From: Pseudomonas sp. BMS12
GTDB taxonomy: Bacteria; Pseudomonadota; Gammaproteobacteria; Pseudomonadales; Pseudomonadaceae
DNA length: 64,000 bases
NCBI RefSeq assembly: GCF_001592875.1
Contig: NZ_LSOF01000005.1
Location: forward strand, 187,912 to 251,911
Direction of reading: 5' to 3'
Each line of letters begins with the position of its first letter. Positions within the stretch are counted from its first letter, which is position 1. The translations under genes and the position numbers were made by a program. The notes under the pieces were generated by a model. The model searched no databases, was not told where the DNA came from, and saw only the letters and a list, made by a program, of their open reading frames with translations. Shown piece after piece: positions 43,701 to 51,207 of the stretch.

Positions 43701-46160
43701 TCGCCGAGCTTCGCCTGCTACGCCAACAACCACATCGTCTCCGACCTGCTGGTGCTGGGCGCCCCCATCGAGCGCATGCTGCGACAGATCGATGCCGGCC
43801 TGGCCATGGCGCGCAACCTCGAATTCATCGACGCCCAGAGCATCCTGCACGCCCAGGCCCGCTATATCCGACGCCTGGCCGGCGACCGCGCCGACAGTAT
43901 TCCCGTACTGCCTTACGACGAGCTGGCCGAACGGGTGGCGTGCAGCACGATGGGCCCACTGCACTTCTGGTGGGAACTGTACGAAGGCCTGTTGCGCTTT
44001 CTCGAAGGTGATTTCGAGAAGGCCGCCCGCCATCTGGATGAAGCTTGGGCCCTGACCTGGTCCGCACCGGCGCATATCCATCTGATCGACCTGGCCCTGT
44101 TCACCGTACTCAATCGTGCGGCCCTGCAAACCGCCACCGGCCGCGCCCAGGCGTTCGACCAGCCAATGCAGCGCCTACGTCTGTGGGCCGAGTTGAATCC
44201 ACGCTATTTCACCGACCGCCTGGCGCTGGCCGAAGCCGAGCTGCTGCGCCTGGAAGGTCGCAGCCTGGAAGCCCTGCAGCGTTACGAGGAAGCCATCGCC
44301 AAGGCTGAGCACTGCGGCGCCGTCCACATCAAGGGCCTGGCCCACGAACTGGCTGCACGTGGTCACCAGGAGCTGGGCATGCAGGTCGGTTTCCGCACGC
44401 ATCTGCGCCACGCCCGCGATGCCTGGCGGCGCTGGGGCGCACACACCTTGGCTCAGCAGCTGGAGAACGAACACGCCTACCTGCGCGAGCCGCAGGCGCC
44501 GGTACAGGCCTTGACCGGCGGCCAGCAACTGGATCTGCTTTCCATCACCCGCGCCTGCCAGGCTTTGTCGCGACAGATCGAGCCCAGCGCCTTGATCGAG
44601 ACGCTGCTAGCCAACGCCGCCGTGCACGCGGGCGCCACCTACACCGCACTGCTGCTGAGCGAAGGCGATGGCCTGCGTGTGGCAGCCGTAGGCCTGGCCG
44701 GCAGTCGCGGCATCGACGTGCATCTGGAGCCGCCACCCGCCGCAGGTGCAGCAGCCCCCTTGAGTCTGGTGCGGCAAGTAATGCGGTGCCGCGAACCGCT
44801 GGTAATGGGAGGCGCAGAGGCGCTAAGACGCTTCGGCGAGGACGCCTACCTGGTGCGCGTAGAGCACGGCTCGCTGATGTGCGTGCCGCTGCTCATGCAG
44901 AACGAAGTGATCGGGGCGCTGTACCTGGAAAATTGCCTGAGCCAAGGCGCCTTCGAGCCGGCCAGGATCGACGTAATGGAACTGCTCGCAGCCCAGGCGG
45001 CGATTTCCCTCAGTACGGCGCGGCTGTACAGCGACCTGCTCGCGGAGAACCAGCGGCGCAGGGATAGCGAGGGCACTCTGCAGCGCACCCAGGCGCTGAT
45101 GGCCATCGGTCAGGCCGTGAACCGCTATGGCACTTTCCTCTGGCGTCACCAGACGGAGCCTTCGTTCTGGTCGCCACGCTTGATCGACGAACTGGGGCTG
45201 CCGGTGCCTTCTGACGGTGGTCACCTGCAAGACCCCGCCGTGCTGATCCATGCCGATGACCGTGCGCGCTTCATACGGGTGCTCGACGAGGCCTGCGAGC
45301 TCCTGCTGCCGTTCCGACTGGAGTGTCGGACCGTGGCTCTGGACGGCTCGCCGCGTCACCTGGAGCTGGCCGGCGAACCAGATGGCGAAGCCTTCATCGG
45401 TGTGGTCTGTGACATCAGCGAGCGACGCCAGGCCGAGGTCGCCCTGCGCAGTGCCCGTAACGAACTGGACCGCACCTCACAGGCCACCATGCTCGGTGAA
45501 TTGGCCGCATCCATCGCTCACGAGATCAATCAGCCGCTGGCGTCGATCCTGTCCAACGCAGGAGCCAGCCTGCGCTGGCTGGATCGACCTCAGCCGGCGA
45601 TCGCAGATGCCGTAGAGAGCCTTCAGGATATTCTCGACGAGGGCCGACGCGCCGCCGATATCGTCCGCTCCATGCGCACCCTGGCCCGCAGAAAGCCGTT
45701 GCAGCGCAAGCCGGTCGCCTTGGAGCACATCATTCTACAGGTGCTCGAGATTACCCGGACCGAGCTGAGAGACAAGCACGTGACACTTAGCCTGGACCTG
45801 GCACCGGCGGCACTGGTACTGGGCGACACCATCCAGTTGCAGCAGGTCCTGCGCAACCTGATCGTCAACGCCGTGGAGGCCATGCAGTCGCTGCCACCCA
45901 GCATCCGCCATCTGCATATCCAAACCCTACCCGCAGGTAGCGACATGCTGATCCTCGTCGAGGACAGCGGCCCGGGCGTAGCGGCAGACAAGCTGGGCAA
46001 GATTTTCCAGGCCTTTTTCAGCACCAAGACATCCGGGATGGGCATGGGCCTGGCCATCTGCACGTCCATCATCTCGGCCCATGGCGGAGTACTCGGCACA
46101 ACGCGAGGACGTCAAGACGAGAGCCTGTTCTTTTTCACCCTGCCCGTTCATCGGGACTGA
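40758..46160 (+). CDS. Giant sensor: degenerate Ser/Thr kinase, AAA-type ATPase, GAF, PAS, histidine kinase
   Basis: An 1800-residue multidomain protein. (1) Kinase fold, about 1-275: HRDIRPEN is kept (Asp140, Asn145), but DFG reads TGF (157-159), the beta-3 Lys region reads LVMRA and no glycine loop is visible, so it is probably a pseudokinase. (2) STAND/AAA ATPase, Walker A GEPGIGKT (326-333) and Walker B LVLLLDDVQW. (3) A long helical repeat region, about 600-1250. (4) GAF, about 1265-1425. (5) PAS, about 1450-1560. (6) Histidine kinase with His1588 (SIAHEINQPL), N box NLIVNAVEAM, G1 DSGPGV and G2 GMGMGLAI. It fits the class called trifunctional serine/threonine-protein kinase/ATP-binding protein/sensor histidine kinase, and is coupled to the receiver gene. 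Confidence 0.92.
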   Translation: MNAITAPAVGNPRFDETWLEHVEWQCLDQAGELSRWQVSDALAGRRWLVMRASPRASLWELTRLDREYALGASLTEDWAAPALARLSTAEGPLLVLDDDGGKPLSSFVSLAVSLERFLQLAIAASAALAQLHRKGLVHRDIRPENLILAADGSVRLTGFAFAMPPHGNPDEVPPLPDCSLAYLPPEQTLSPRGDLYALGVTFFQLLTGRLPFSATDPVRWLHQHVAITVPSLRAYRPGLPPVLDDLLSWLMAKQPGQRPETAHQLEAELRRCLNEWRETGTIRRISPLLTPGDDDTLVGRDAELATLQAVVARLRQGMGGTVLIGGEPGIGKTSLVRRLCREQSGDTLLFAHAKCEQSRHRQPYAALCAALTSLFTRLAGDTPSAAQRWGVYLRETLGHNGGLLARLIPELEWLTGPLPSPANAPPVSEARRHFHGLLSNLLTSLAGREQPLVLLLDDVQWIDPETHSFLIELPSSNFDRLLLIATYRNHETPSQELDALLTRCRSLGARALEVVLTPLAARDIATLLPAELNLPADEMALLAERLSRRGSGNPLYLAQLAALLRESEWVVGDTAQLEDVAELMQLRLERLPACTRDTLGALALLGNHTPITHLAAVCDCQPAQLLNRLRPALKAGLVAEDHEGFSFTHDKIWETAKARIPQHLRHTMAVEFASALLHLLTDDAEPDAVYRVAAQVLHAADAPLQERQRATFIALLMRAARLAITAAAASTALEHLGQAQRLANSDVDAGVQREIALLRVQALILSADYVTAEAHAAILLDTTSAPLQRAELYRQRCEIRSLCGDYAGAVKTATQGLAELGVVLPLNAPKGHAEQSWQELQQAMGERSPEVFASLPEIINPDMQAVIELLAAVMIPGSFIQPDLMLLSTCRIATLSLEFGMSTPAVQALAWLGVACAHRFDHYQQGFQFATCARRLAEQPQHAGSRTAVLVALDQVSVWTRPLPFALECAESAFRASLAQGSPSFACYANNHIVSDLLVLGAPIERMLRQIDAGLAMARNLEFIDAQSILHAQARYIRRLAGDRADSIPVLPYDELAERVACSTMGPLHFWWELYEGLLRFLEGDFEKAARHLDEAWALTWSAPAHIHLIDLALFTVLNRAALQTATGRAQAFDQPMQRLRLWAELNPRYFTDRLALAEAELLRLEGRSLEALQRYEEAIAKAEHCGAVHIKGLAHELAARGHQELGMQVGFRTHLRHARDAWRRWGAHTLAQQLENEHAYLREPQAPVQALTGGQQLDLLSITRACQALSRQIEPSALIETLLANAAVHAGATYTALLLSEGDGLRVAAVGLAGSRGIDVHLEPPPAAGAAAPLSLVRQVMRCREPLVMGGAEALRRFGEDAYLVRVEHGSLMCVPLLMQNEVIGALYLENCLSQGAFEPARIDVMELLAAQAAISLSTARLYSDLLAENQRRRDSEGTLQRTQALMAIGQAVNRYGTFLWRHQTEPSFWSPRLIDELGLPVPSDGGHLQDPAVLIHADDRARFIRVLDEACELLLPFRLECRTVALDGSPRHLELAGEPDGEAFIGVVCDISERRQAEVALRSARNELDRTSQATMLGELAASIAHEINQPLASILSNAGASLRWLDRPQPAIADAVESLQDILDEGRRAADIVRSMRTLARRKPLQRKPVALEHIILQVLEITRTELRDKHVTLSLDLAPAALVLGDTIQLQQVLRNLIVNAVEAMQSLPPSIRHLHIQTLPAGSDMLILVEDSGPGVAADKLGKIFQAFFSTKTSGMGMGLAICTSIISAHGGVLGTTRGRQDESLFFFTLPVHRD

Positions 46161-46245
46161 ATCCTTCAGGACTTTTCAGGATCTGCAAAGGACTGCTGTA
46201 CGGCTCAAGGCGCACGCTCGGTAGCACTCGATAAGGAGAGCCGCC

Positions 46246-46821
46246 ATGAACGCCTCGGCCATTTCGGCTAACGCCACGCTAGACACCCAAACCTACCACC
46301 TGATCGTCAGCCTTCAGGATGCCTTGCTGTCCGCGGACAGCATCGAGCGCGACCCGATAACCCAAGCTGGTCGTCAGCTCTGCGAGCACCTGCTGCAACG
46401 CTACCGGCAACCTCTGGCTGGCGCAGAACGCCTGTCGCTGGCGCCCTGGCAGGAGCGCAAGGCCAAGGAAATCCTCGCGTGCTGTCTCAACACACGCCTG
46501 TTCATCGCCGACGTTGCCCGACAATGTGCGATGTCACGCAGTCATTTCTCCAGGGCGTTCAAGAAAGCTACCGGCATGTCGCCGCAGGAATGGGCACAGG
46601 ACCTGCGGGTGCGCCGAGCCCAGGAACTGCTACGTGACAGCAAACTGCCCATCGCATCGATCAGCCTGGAATGTGGCTTCGCTGATCAGTCGCACTTCAG
46701 CCGCACCTTCAGCCGGCTGGTCGGGAGCACACCGAAACGCTGGCGGCAGTTGCACGCGGTTTCAACCACATGCGCCCAGGTTATCCCCAGGGATATGTCT
46801 GCAGGGATAATGGCGGGCTAG
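46246..46821 (+). CDS. Short AraC-family regulator
   Basis: A 191-residue regulator whose C-terminal about 110 residues form the double AraC helix-turn-helix (FIADVARQCAMSRSHFSRAF and SISLECGFADQSHFSRTF). The N-terminal 65 residues show no recognised effector domain. More than half of the HTH residues are identical by eye to the protein at 31350. AAGGAG precedes the ATG. It lies 85 bp after the giant kinase gene on the same strand and may be a downstream member of that locus. Its last 4 bp overlap the convergent methyltransferase gene. Confidence 0.9.
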   Translation: MNASAISANATLDTQTYHLIVSLQDALLSADSIERDPITQAGRQLCEHLLQRYRQPLAGAERLSLAPWQERKAKEILACCLNTRLFIADVARQCAMSRSHFSRAFKKATGMSPQEWAQDLRVRRAQELLRDSKLPIASISLECGFADQSHFSRTFSRLVGSTPKRWRQLHAVSTTCAQVIPRDMSAGIMAG

Positions 46822-47756
46822 CCAGCGGCAAATACCAGCGCCTTGAGCCCGGCATCCGGATCGATATCGGCGAATTCCGGCGGATTCGGCAGGCGCTCGA
46901 CGAAACGCAAGCCAGGTGCCTCGCGGGCCATTTCCTCGATGAGAAAAGCCGGGCCAATGGCCGGGTCGTTGATGCAGGCCAGTACCGTGCCCTGCTCGCT
47001 GAGCAGTTCCGGCAAGCGACGCAGCACCTTGGCGTAATCCTGGGTCAGCACGAAGCTGCCCTTCTGGAAACTCGGTGGGTCGATGATCACCAGATCGTAG
47101 GGCCCGCCGCGCTTGACCCGGCCCCAGGATTTGAACAGCTCATGACCGAGAAACTCCACGCGGCTCAGGTCGTGGTCGTTGAGACGGTGGTTGTCGCGGC
47201 CGCGGCTCAGCGCGGCACGGGCCATGTCCAGGTTGACCACATGCGTGGCGCCACCGGCGATGGCGGCAACGGAGAAGCCGCAGGTGTAGGCGAACAGGTT
47301 GAGCACCCGCTTGCCGGCCGCCTGCTCACGCACCCAGTCGCGGCCCAGACGCATGTCGAGAAACAGGCCGCTGTTCTGCTTACGGCCGAAATCCAGCTGG
47401 TAACGCAGCCCACTCTCGACTATCTGCCCGGAGTCGATAGGCTCGCCGACCAGGTACTCGGTGGCGCTGTCAGGCCGGTAGCGGTGCTGCAGCAGCAGGT
47501 GTTTGCCGCCACTGGCGCGCCAGGCCGGTGACTCGGCCAGTGCCCGCAGCAGGGCGTGCAACGCGACCAGCTGCGGTGCCGGCGGTTCGCGAAACAGGCT
47601 GACCAGCAGCACGTCCTGCAACCAGTCCGCGGTGATCTGCTCCAGCCCCGGCCACTGCCGGCCACGGCCGTGGAACAGGCGTCGTGCTTCGGCGGGCGGT
47701 ATGCTTAGGGCAGCGGTCAGGTGGTGCTGGAGCTGTTCGAGGGCGGCGGTATGCAT
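46818..47756 (-). CDS. Class I SAM-dependent methyltransferase, rRNA (RlmI/RlmK-like)
   Basis: A 312-residue methyltransferase of the RlmI/RlmK-related group. SAM-binding elements are VLNLFAYTCGFSVAAI and the acidic VVNLDMA strand; the catalytic motif is IIDPPSFQKGSF, with Cys263 later in VLACINDP. The PUA/EEHEE N-terminal domain of RlmI is replaced by a short helical region. It probably methylates 23S rRNA, but the site is not known. It stands alone, convergent with the AraC gene. Confidence 0.85.
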   Translation of the reverse strand: MHTAALEQLQHHLTAALSIPPAEARRLFHGRGRQWPGLEQITADWLQDVLLVSLFREPPAPQLVALHALLRALAESPAWRASGGKHLLLQHRYRPDSATEYLVGEPIDSGQIVESGLRYQLDFGRKQNSGLFLDMRLGRDWVREQAAGKRVLNLFAYTCGFSVAAIAGGATHVVNLDMARAALSRGRDNHRLNDHDLSRVEFLGHELFKSWGRVKRGGPYDLVIIDPPSFQKGSFVLTQDYAKVLRRLPELLSEQGTVLACINDPAIGPAFLIEEMAREAPGLRFVERLPNPPEFADIDPDAGLKALVFAAG

Positions 47757-48025
47757 GCAGGTACGGAGACAGGAGAGGAAGGCACGGCATTCTAGGGCAT
47801 ATCACGGCCCTGGGCGCTGCCGACACGGCGCAGCGGCGGGAGCAGAACCCGTGTATTCACGGAGAGAGCCAAAGGGTCCAGGCAAAAAAACGGCCCATCG
47901 CCGGGAGGACGTGGGCCGCAAATGCACTAAAGGTCGTGGGTGATGCCCCGCTGCCACCGGATGAGGGAATGGCAACAGCGGGGCCGAACGCCTGGCGGGA
48001 CGACCGGCCCGCCAGGCGTGGGGTT
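47757..48025. other. Gap between methyltransferase and putP, with two hairpins
   Basis: About 270 bp without a supported gene. It holds two perfect inverted repeats: CCCCGCTG (47946-47953) with CAGCGGGG (47976-47983), and the 12 bp stem listed separately. Otherwise I see nothing. Confidence 0.5.
47988..48019 (-). terminator. Strong hairpin after putP
   Basis: ACGCCTGGCGGG (47988-47999) and CCCGCCAGGCGT (48008-48019) form a perfect 12 bp stem with an 8-base loop, starting 7 bases after the putP stop. The T-run is missing, so it may stabilise the mRNA 3' end instead of terminating. Confidence 0.6.
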
Positions 48026-49516
48026 TCAGATATGTGCGTCCTGGTATTCCTGCTCGGCTTCGTCGAAACGCTTGTTCATCGCGCTGGACGGGCCATTGCC
48101 GATACGGCTGAACACCAGAATGGCCAGGGTCGCCAGGATGAAGCCCGGGATGATTTCGTACAGGCCCATGCCGATCCAGTTCTTCCACACCACCACGGTC
48201 ACGGCACCGACGATCATGCCGGCCAGGGCGCCGTTGCGGGTCATGCCCTTCCACAGCACGGAGAGGATCACCACCGGACCGAAGGCGGCACCGAAGCCAG
48301 CCCAGGCGTAGGACACCAGGCCCAGTACGCGATTGTTCGGATCGGCAGCCAGGGCAATGGCAACCAGCGCTACCAGCAGCACCATGGCGCGACCGACCCA
48401 GACCAGTTCGATCTGCGAAGCGCCCTTGCGCAGGAAGGCCTTGTAGAAGTCTTCGGTCAGGGCGCTGGAGCACACCAGCAACTGGCAGCTGAGGGTGGAC
48501 ATCACCGCGGCCAGGATGGCGGACAGCAGGACACCGGCGATCCAGGGGTTGAACAGGATCTTCGACAGTTCGATGAACACACGCTCCGGGTTCTCGCCAA
48601 CCGGGCCGGCCAGGTCAGGATGCGCGGAGAAGTAGGCGATGCCGAAGAAGCCGACGGCCACGGCACCGGCCAGGGTGACGATCATCCAGGTCATGGAGAT
48701 GCGACGGGCGGCCGGAATGGATTTAACCGAATCGGCAGCCATGAAGCGCGCCAGGATGTGCGGCTGGCCAAAGTAGCCCAGGCCCCAGGCCATCAGCGAG
48801 ATGACACCGATGAAAGTGGCACCCTTGAGCATGTCGAAGTGGCTCGGGTCGACGGCCTCGATGGCGGTCATGGCCGGATCGAAACCGCCGGTGCCGATCA
48901 GCACGAATACCGGGGTGAGGATCAGGGCGAAGAGCATCAGGGTGGCCTGCACGGTGTCGGTCCAGCTCACTGCCAGGAAGCCACCGATGAAGGTGTAGGC
49001 GATGGTCGCTGCCGCACCAGCCCACAGGGCAGTGCCGTAGCTCAGGCCGAAGGTGCTCTCGAACAGGCGGGCACCGGCCACCACGCCCGAGGCGCAGTAG
49101 ATGGTGAAGAACACCAGGATCACCAGTGCCGAGAAGATGCGCAGGATGCGGCTGTTGTCCTCGAAACGGTTGGTGAAGTAATCAGGCAGGGTCAGGGCGT
49201 TGCCGTTGTGCTCGGTCTGCACGCGCAGACGGCCGGCGACGAACAGCCAGTTGAGGTAGGCACCCACCACCAGACCGATGGCAATCCAGCTCTCGGAGAT
49301 ACCGGAAACGAAGATGGCGCCCGGCAGGCCCATCAGCAGCCAGCCGCTCATGTCGGAGGCACCGGCAGACAGCGCGGTAACGAAGCTACCGAGGCTGCGG
49401 CCACCGAGGATGTAGTCGGACAGGTTCTTGGTACGCAGGTAGGCGATAAGGCCGATCAGCACCATCGCGGCGATATACACCACGAAGGTAATCAGCATGG
49501 GGGTACTGGCTGTCAT
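48026..49516 (-). CDS. putP: Sodium/proline symporter
   Basis: A 496-residue SSS-family transporter with about 13 membrane helices that brings in L-proline with Na+. PutP hallmarks are LGGRSLGSFVTALSAGASDMSGWLLMGLPG (helix 2, sodium/proline region), PDYFTNRFED and the helix around MSTLSCQLLVCSSALTED. Length is normal (E. coli PutP 502). putA is not next to it in this window, although the two are often linked in Pseudomonas. The gene stands alone with a 400 bp upstream gap. Confidence 0.95.
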   Translation of the reverse strand: MTASTPMLITFVVYIAAMVLIGLIAYLRTKNLSDYILGGRSLGSFVTALSAGASDMSGWLLMGLPGAIFVSGISESWIAIGLVVGAYLNWLFVAGRLRVQTEHNGNALTLPDYFTNRFEDNSRILRIFSALVILVFFTIYCASGVVAGARLFESTFGLSYGTALWAGAAATIAYTFIGGFLAVSWTDTVQATLMLFALILTPVFVLIGTGGFDPAMTAIEAVDPSHFDMLKGATFIGVISLMAWGLGYFGQPHILARFMAADSVKSIPAARRISMTWMIVTLAGAVAVGFFGIAYFSAHPDLAGPVGENPERVFIELSKILFNPWIAGVLLSAILAAVMSTLSCQLLVCSSALTEDFYKAFLRKGASQIELVWVGRAMVLLVALVAIALAADPNNRVLGLVSYAWAGFGAAFGPVVILSVLWKGMTRNGALAGMIVGAVTVVVWKNWIGMGLYEIIPGFILATLAILVFSRIGNGPSSAMNKRFDEAEQEYQDAHI

Positions 49517-49866
49517 GGGAGGATGCCCTCTCGTTTGTTGTTATGCGCCACAGGGGTACCTGCGACTGGGTTGGCAAACTCGCCCGCTCGTGGCGGACGC
49601 TGGAAGGCCCCGGCCGTTCGACCGAGGCTATGAAGACTGACGCCCGCTGCCGGCGCCACATCACGCCGCTCCAGTCCGGGAACGACAACGGGGTGCCAAG
49701 CACCGCTCCAGGCCGAGCCGAGGATCAGCCCAGGATTACCGCCAGCCATGCGCTGACTCTTTCTGTTTAGCCCAGCAGGGATTCGGCGCAAACGCAATGC
49801 GCCGGCAGCCTGCACCGAGCGGATGCAGGACTCTAGTGACAGAGGCATGAAGGCTTCTTGCGAAAA
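49517..49866. other. Intergenic region upstream of putP
   Basis: About 350 bp before putP reads as non-coding: ORFs here (for example at 49543-49770) have no recognisable family or ribosome site. It should contain the putP promoter. I see no clear putA remnant or operator. Confidence 0.5.
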
Positions 49867-49897
49867 GCTCCGGAGTTTTTGCAGAAAACTCCGGAGC
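49863..49897 (-). terminator. Rho-independent terminator of the globin operon
   Basis: On the minus strand GCTCCGGAGTTTT pairs with AAAACTCCGGAGC (13 bp arms at 49885-49897 and 49867-49879) across a 5-base loop, followed by TTTT. It is 32 bp after the globin stop. Confidence 0.9.
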
Positions 49898-49928
49898 GGG
49901 GAACTTTCCCGTGAACGCCCAGAGGCGA

Positions 49929-50348
49929 TCAGCGCTCGATAATCTGCTCGCGCATCGGCGCCAGGCGCGCCAGCAGGCGGTTCTGCTGGCGCACGGGCAC
50001 ACCCTCGGCGTCCATGGCGTCGATCAGGTCTTCGACCAGAGCGTTGAAGTCACTGCGGGTCAGGTGCTGGCCCTTGTGGCTCTCTTCCATGCTGTCACCG
50101 GTGTACTCGCACGGCCCGCCCGCTTCGACGCAGATTTGCTCGACCAGTTTGTCGCGCAGGCGCTCCATGTCGATGTCCTCGAAGTGCCGGGCAATGCGCG
50201 GGTTGCGCACGGCATTGAGCAAAGTGCCCTCGACGATGCGGGTGATACCGGCGCGCTCGCCCAGCCCCCGATACAGGCTGTCATCCTGCGGCGGCTGGCT
50301 GGTGCAGGCGCTGAGCAGAAGCAGCAAGGCAGGCAACAGATGGCGCAT
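49929..50348 (-). CDS. Lipoprotein truncated haemoglobin (group 1 2/2 globin)
   Basis: A 139-residue globin with a lipoprotein signal (LLLLLSAC; Cys15 lipidated), so it sits in the envelope. The body has group 1 truncated globin marks: AVRNPRIARHF, EAGGPCEYTG and the proximal histidine in MEESHKGQH (His91). Such globins bind haem and react with O2 or NO. Free Cys74/Cys80 could form a disulphide. It is the last gene of the cupredoxin/GGDEF-EAL/DUF3034/globin operon, starting 2 bp after the DUF3034 stop, and is followed by a terminator. Confidence 0.9.
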   Translation of the reverse strand: MRHLLPALLLLLSACTSQPPQDDSLYRGLGERAGITRIVEGTLLNAVRNPRIARHFEDIDMERLRDKLVEQICVEAGGPCEYTGDSMEESHKGQHLTRSDFNALVEDLIDAMDAEGVPVRQQNRLLARLAPMREQIIER

Positions 50349-50350
50349 GC

Positions 50351-51205
50351 TCAGAAGCTCCCCTGGATGGACAGGTAGGCGCCGTCCTGGTTATCCAGCC
50401 CGGCGATCTCGCCCAGGCGGGCGTAGGCCAGAACCACGGCCAGGTGCTTGTTGGGGAAGTAGCCGAGGAACACATCGGCCCAGTCGCTCTCGCCGGCGAA
50501 GTTCAGGTTGTCCGGTTTCTCGCGATATTCCACGCCCAGCGCCCAGCGCGGGTTGAACAGCACGGCGACGGAGCCTTCCTTGAGCACCGAATGCCGGTCT
50601 CGTCGGTCGCCGCCGAAGCCGAGCAGGCCCTGCTCATTGGCCCGACTGTAGCGCAGGTTGCCGTTGAACAGCAGGTTGTAGCCGAAGGCGCCGCCGAGAA
50701 TCAGGCGACTGGCGGCCAGGTAGGCTTCCGTGTCCTCGTCGCGCTCGGCGCCCACCAGGCTCGGCACCCGGAAGTCCTTCTGCCGTTTGTGTTCGATACC
50801 CAGCGACACCTGGGGCAGGCGGTCGTAGATCAGGTCGCCGAACAGGCGCAGCTTGAGACCGAAGATATCCTGACTGAGGCTGTTGTCCGGCAGGTTCAGG
50901 TCACGCGCCAGGGTGCCCAGATCGAAGCGCTGGCGGGCGTAGGACAGCTCGATGCGGTTGTCGTAGGAGAATGCCGCGCCACCCACATCGAGACGGTAAT
51001 CGCCGGTTTCGACGCGGGTGAGAAAAGCCGTGGCGCCCCACTCGCCCTGCTCGCCATAGCCGGACAGCACGGCCCAGGGCACGATGCCGCCACCGGCAGC
51101 GCCGTCGATGCTGGTCGCGCCGCCCGTGGCCAGCAGGCGGCCTTGGTCGGCAGCGGCCAGGCCGGGCAGCAGCGCGAGAAGAGCAAGGCACAGACGTTTG
51201 CGCAT
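50351..51205 (-). CDS. DUF3034 family outer-membrane beta-barrel-like protein
   Basis: A 284-residue exported protein with a signal peptide (MRKRLCLALLALLPGLAAA) and amphipathic beta-strand pattern ending in IQGSF, suggesting an outer-membrane barrel. It matches the DUF3034 family, function unknown. Start 51205 is used; frame to 51253 is open but covers the upstream gene's stop. It lies 2 bp from the GGDEF-EAL gene and 2 bp from the globin gene, so it is translationally coupled to both. Confidence 0.85.
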   Translation of the reverse strand: MRKRLCLALLALLPGLAAADQGRLLATGGATSIDGAAGGGIVPWAVLSGYGEQGEWGATAFLTRVETGDYRLDVGGAAFSYDNRIELSYARQRFDLGTLARDLNLPDNSLSQDIFGLKLRLFGDLIYDRLPQVSLGIEHKRQKDFRVPSLVGAERDEDTEAYLAASRLILGGAFGYNLLFNGNLRYSRANEQGLLGFGGDRRDRHSVLKEGSVAVLFNPRWALGVEYREKPDNLNFAGESDWADVFLGYFPNKHLAVVLAYARLGEIAGLDNQDGAYLSIQGSF

Positions 51206-51207
51206 GG

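Noticed and set aside
40758..46160. Frameshift or gene fusion artefact in the 1800-residue protein
   Set aside because: The frame is continuous with consistent codon use, and the order kinase fold-ATPase-GAF-histidine kinase is a known natural architecture.
47684..49633. A 649-codon plus-strand frame antisense to putP
   Set aside because: His/Gln/Asp-rich shadow translation of a well-supported symporter gene; no ribosome site or family features.
49543..49770. A 75-codon ORF upstream of putP
   Set aside because: Arg-rich, no ribosome site, no recognisable family; treated as non-coding.
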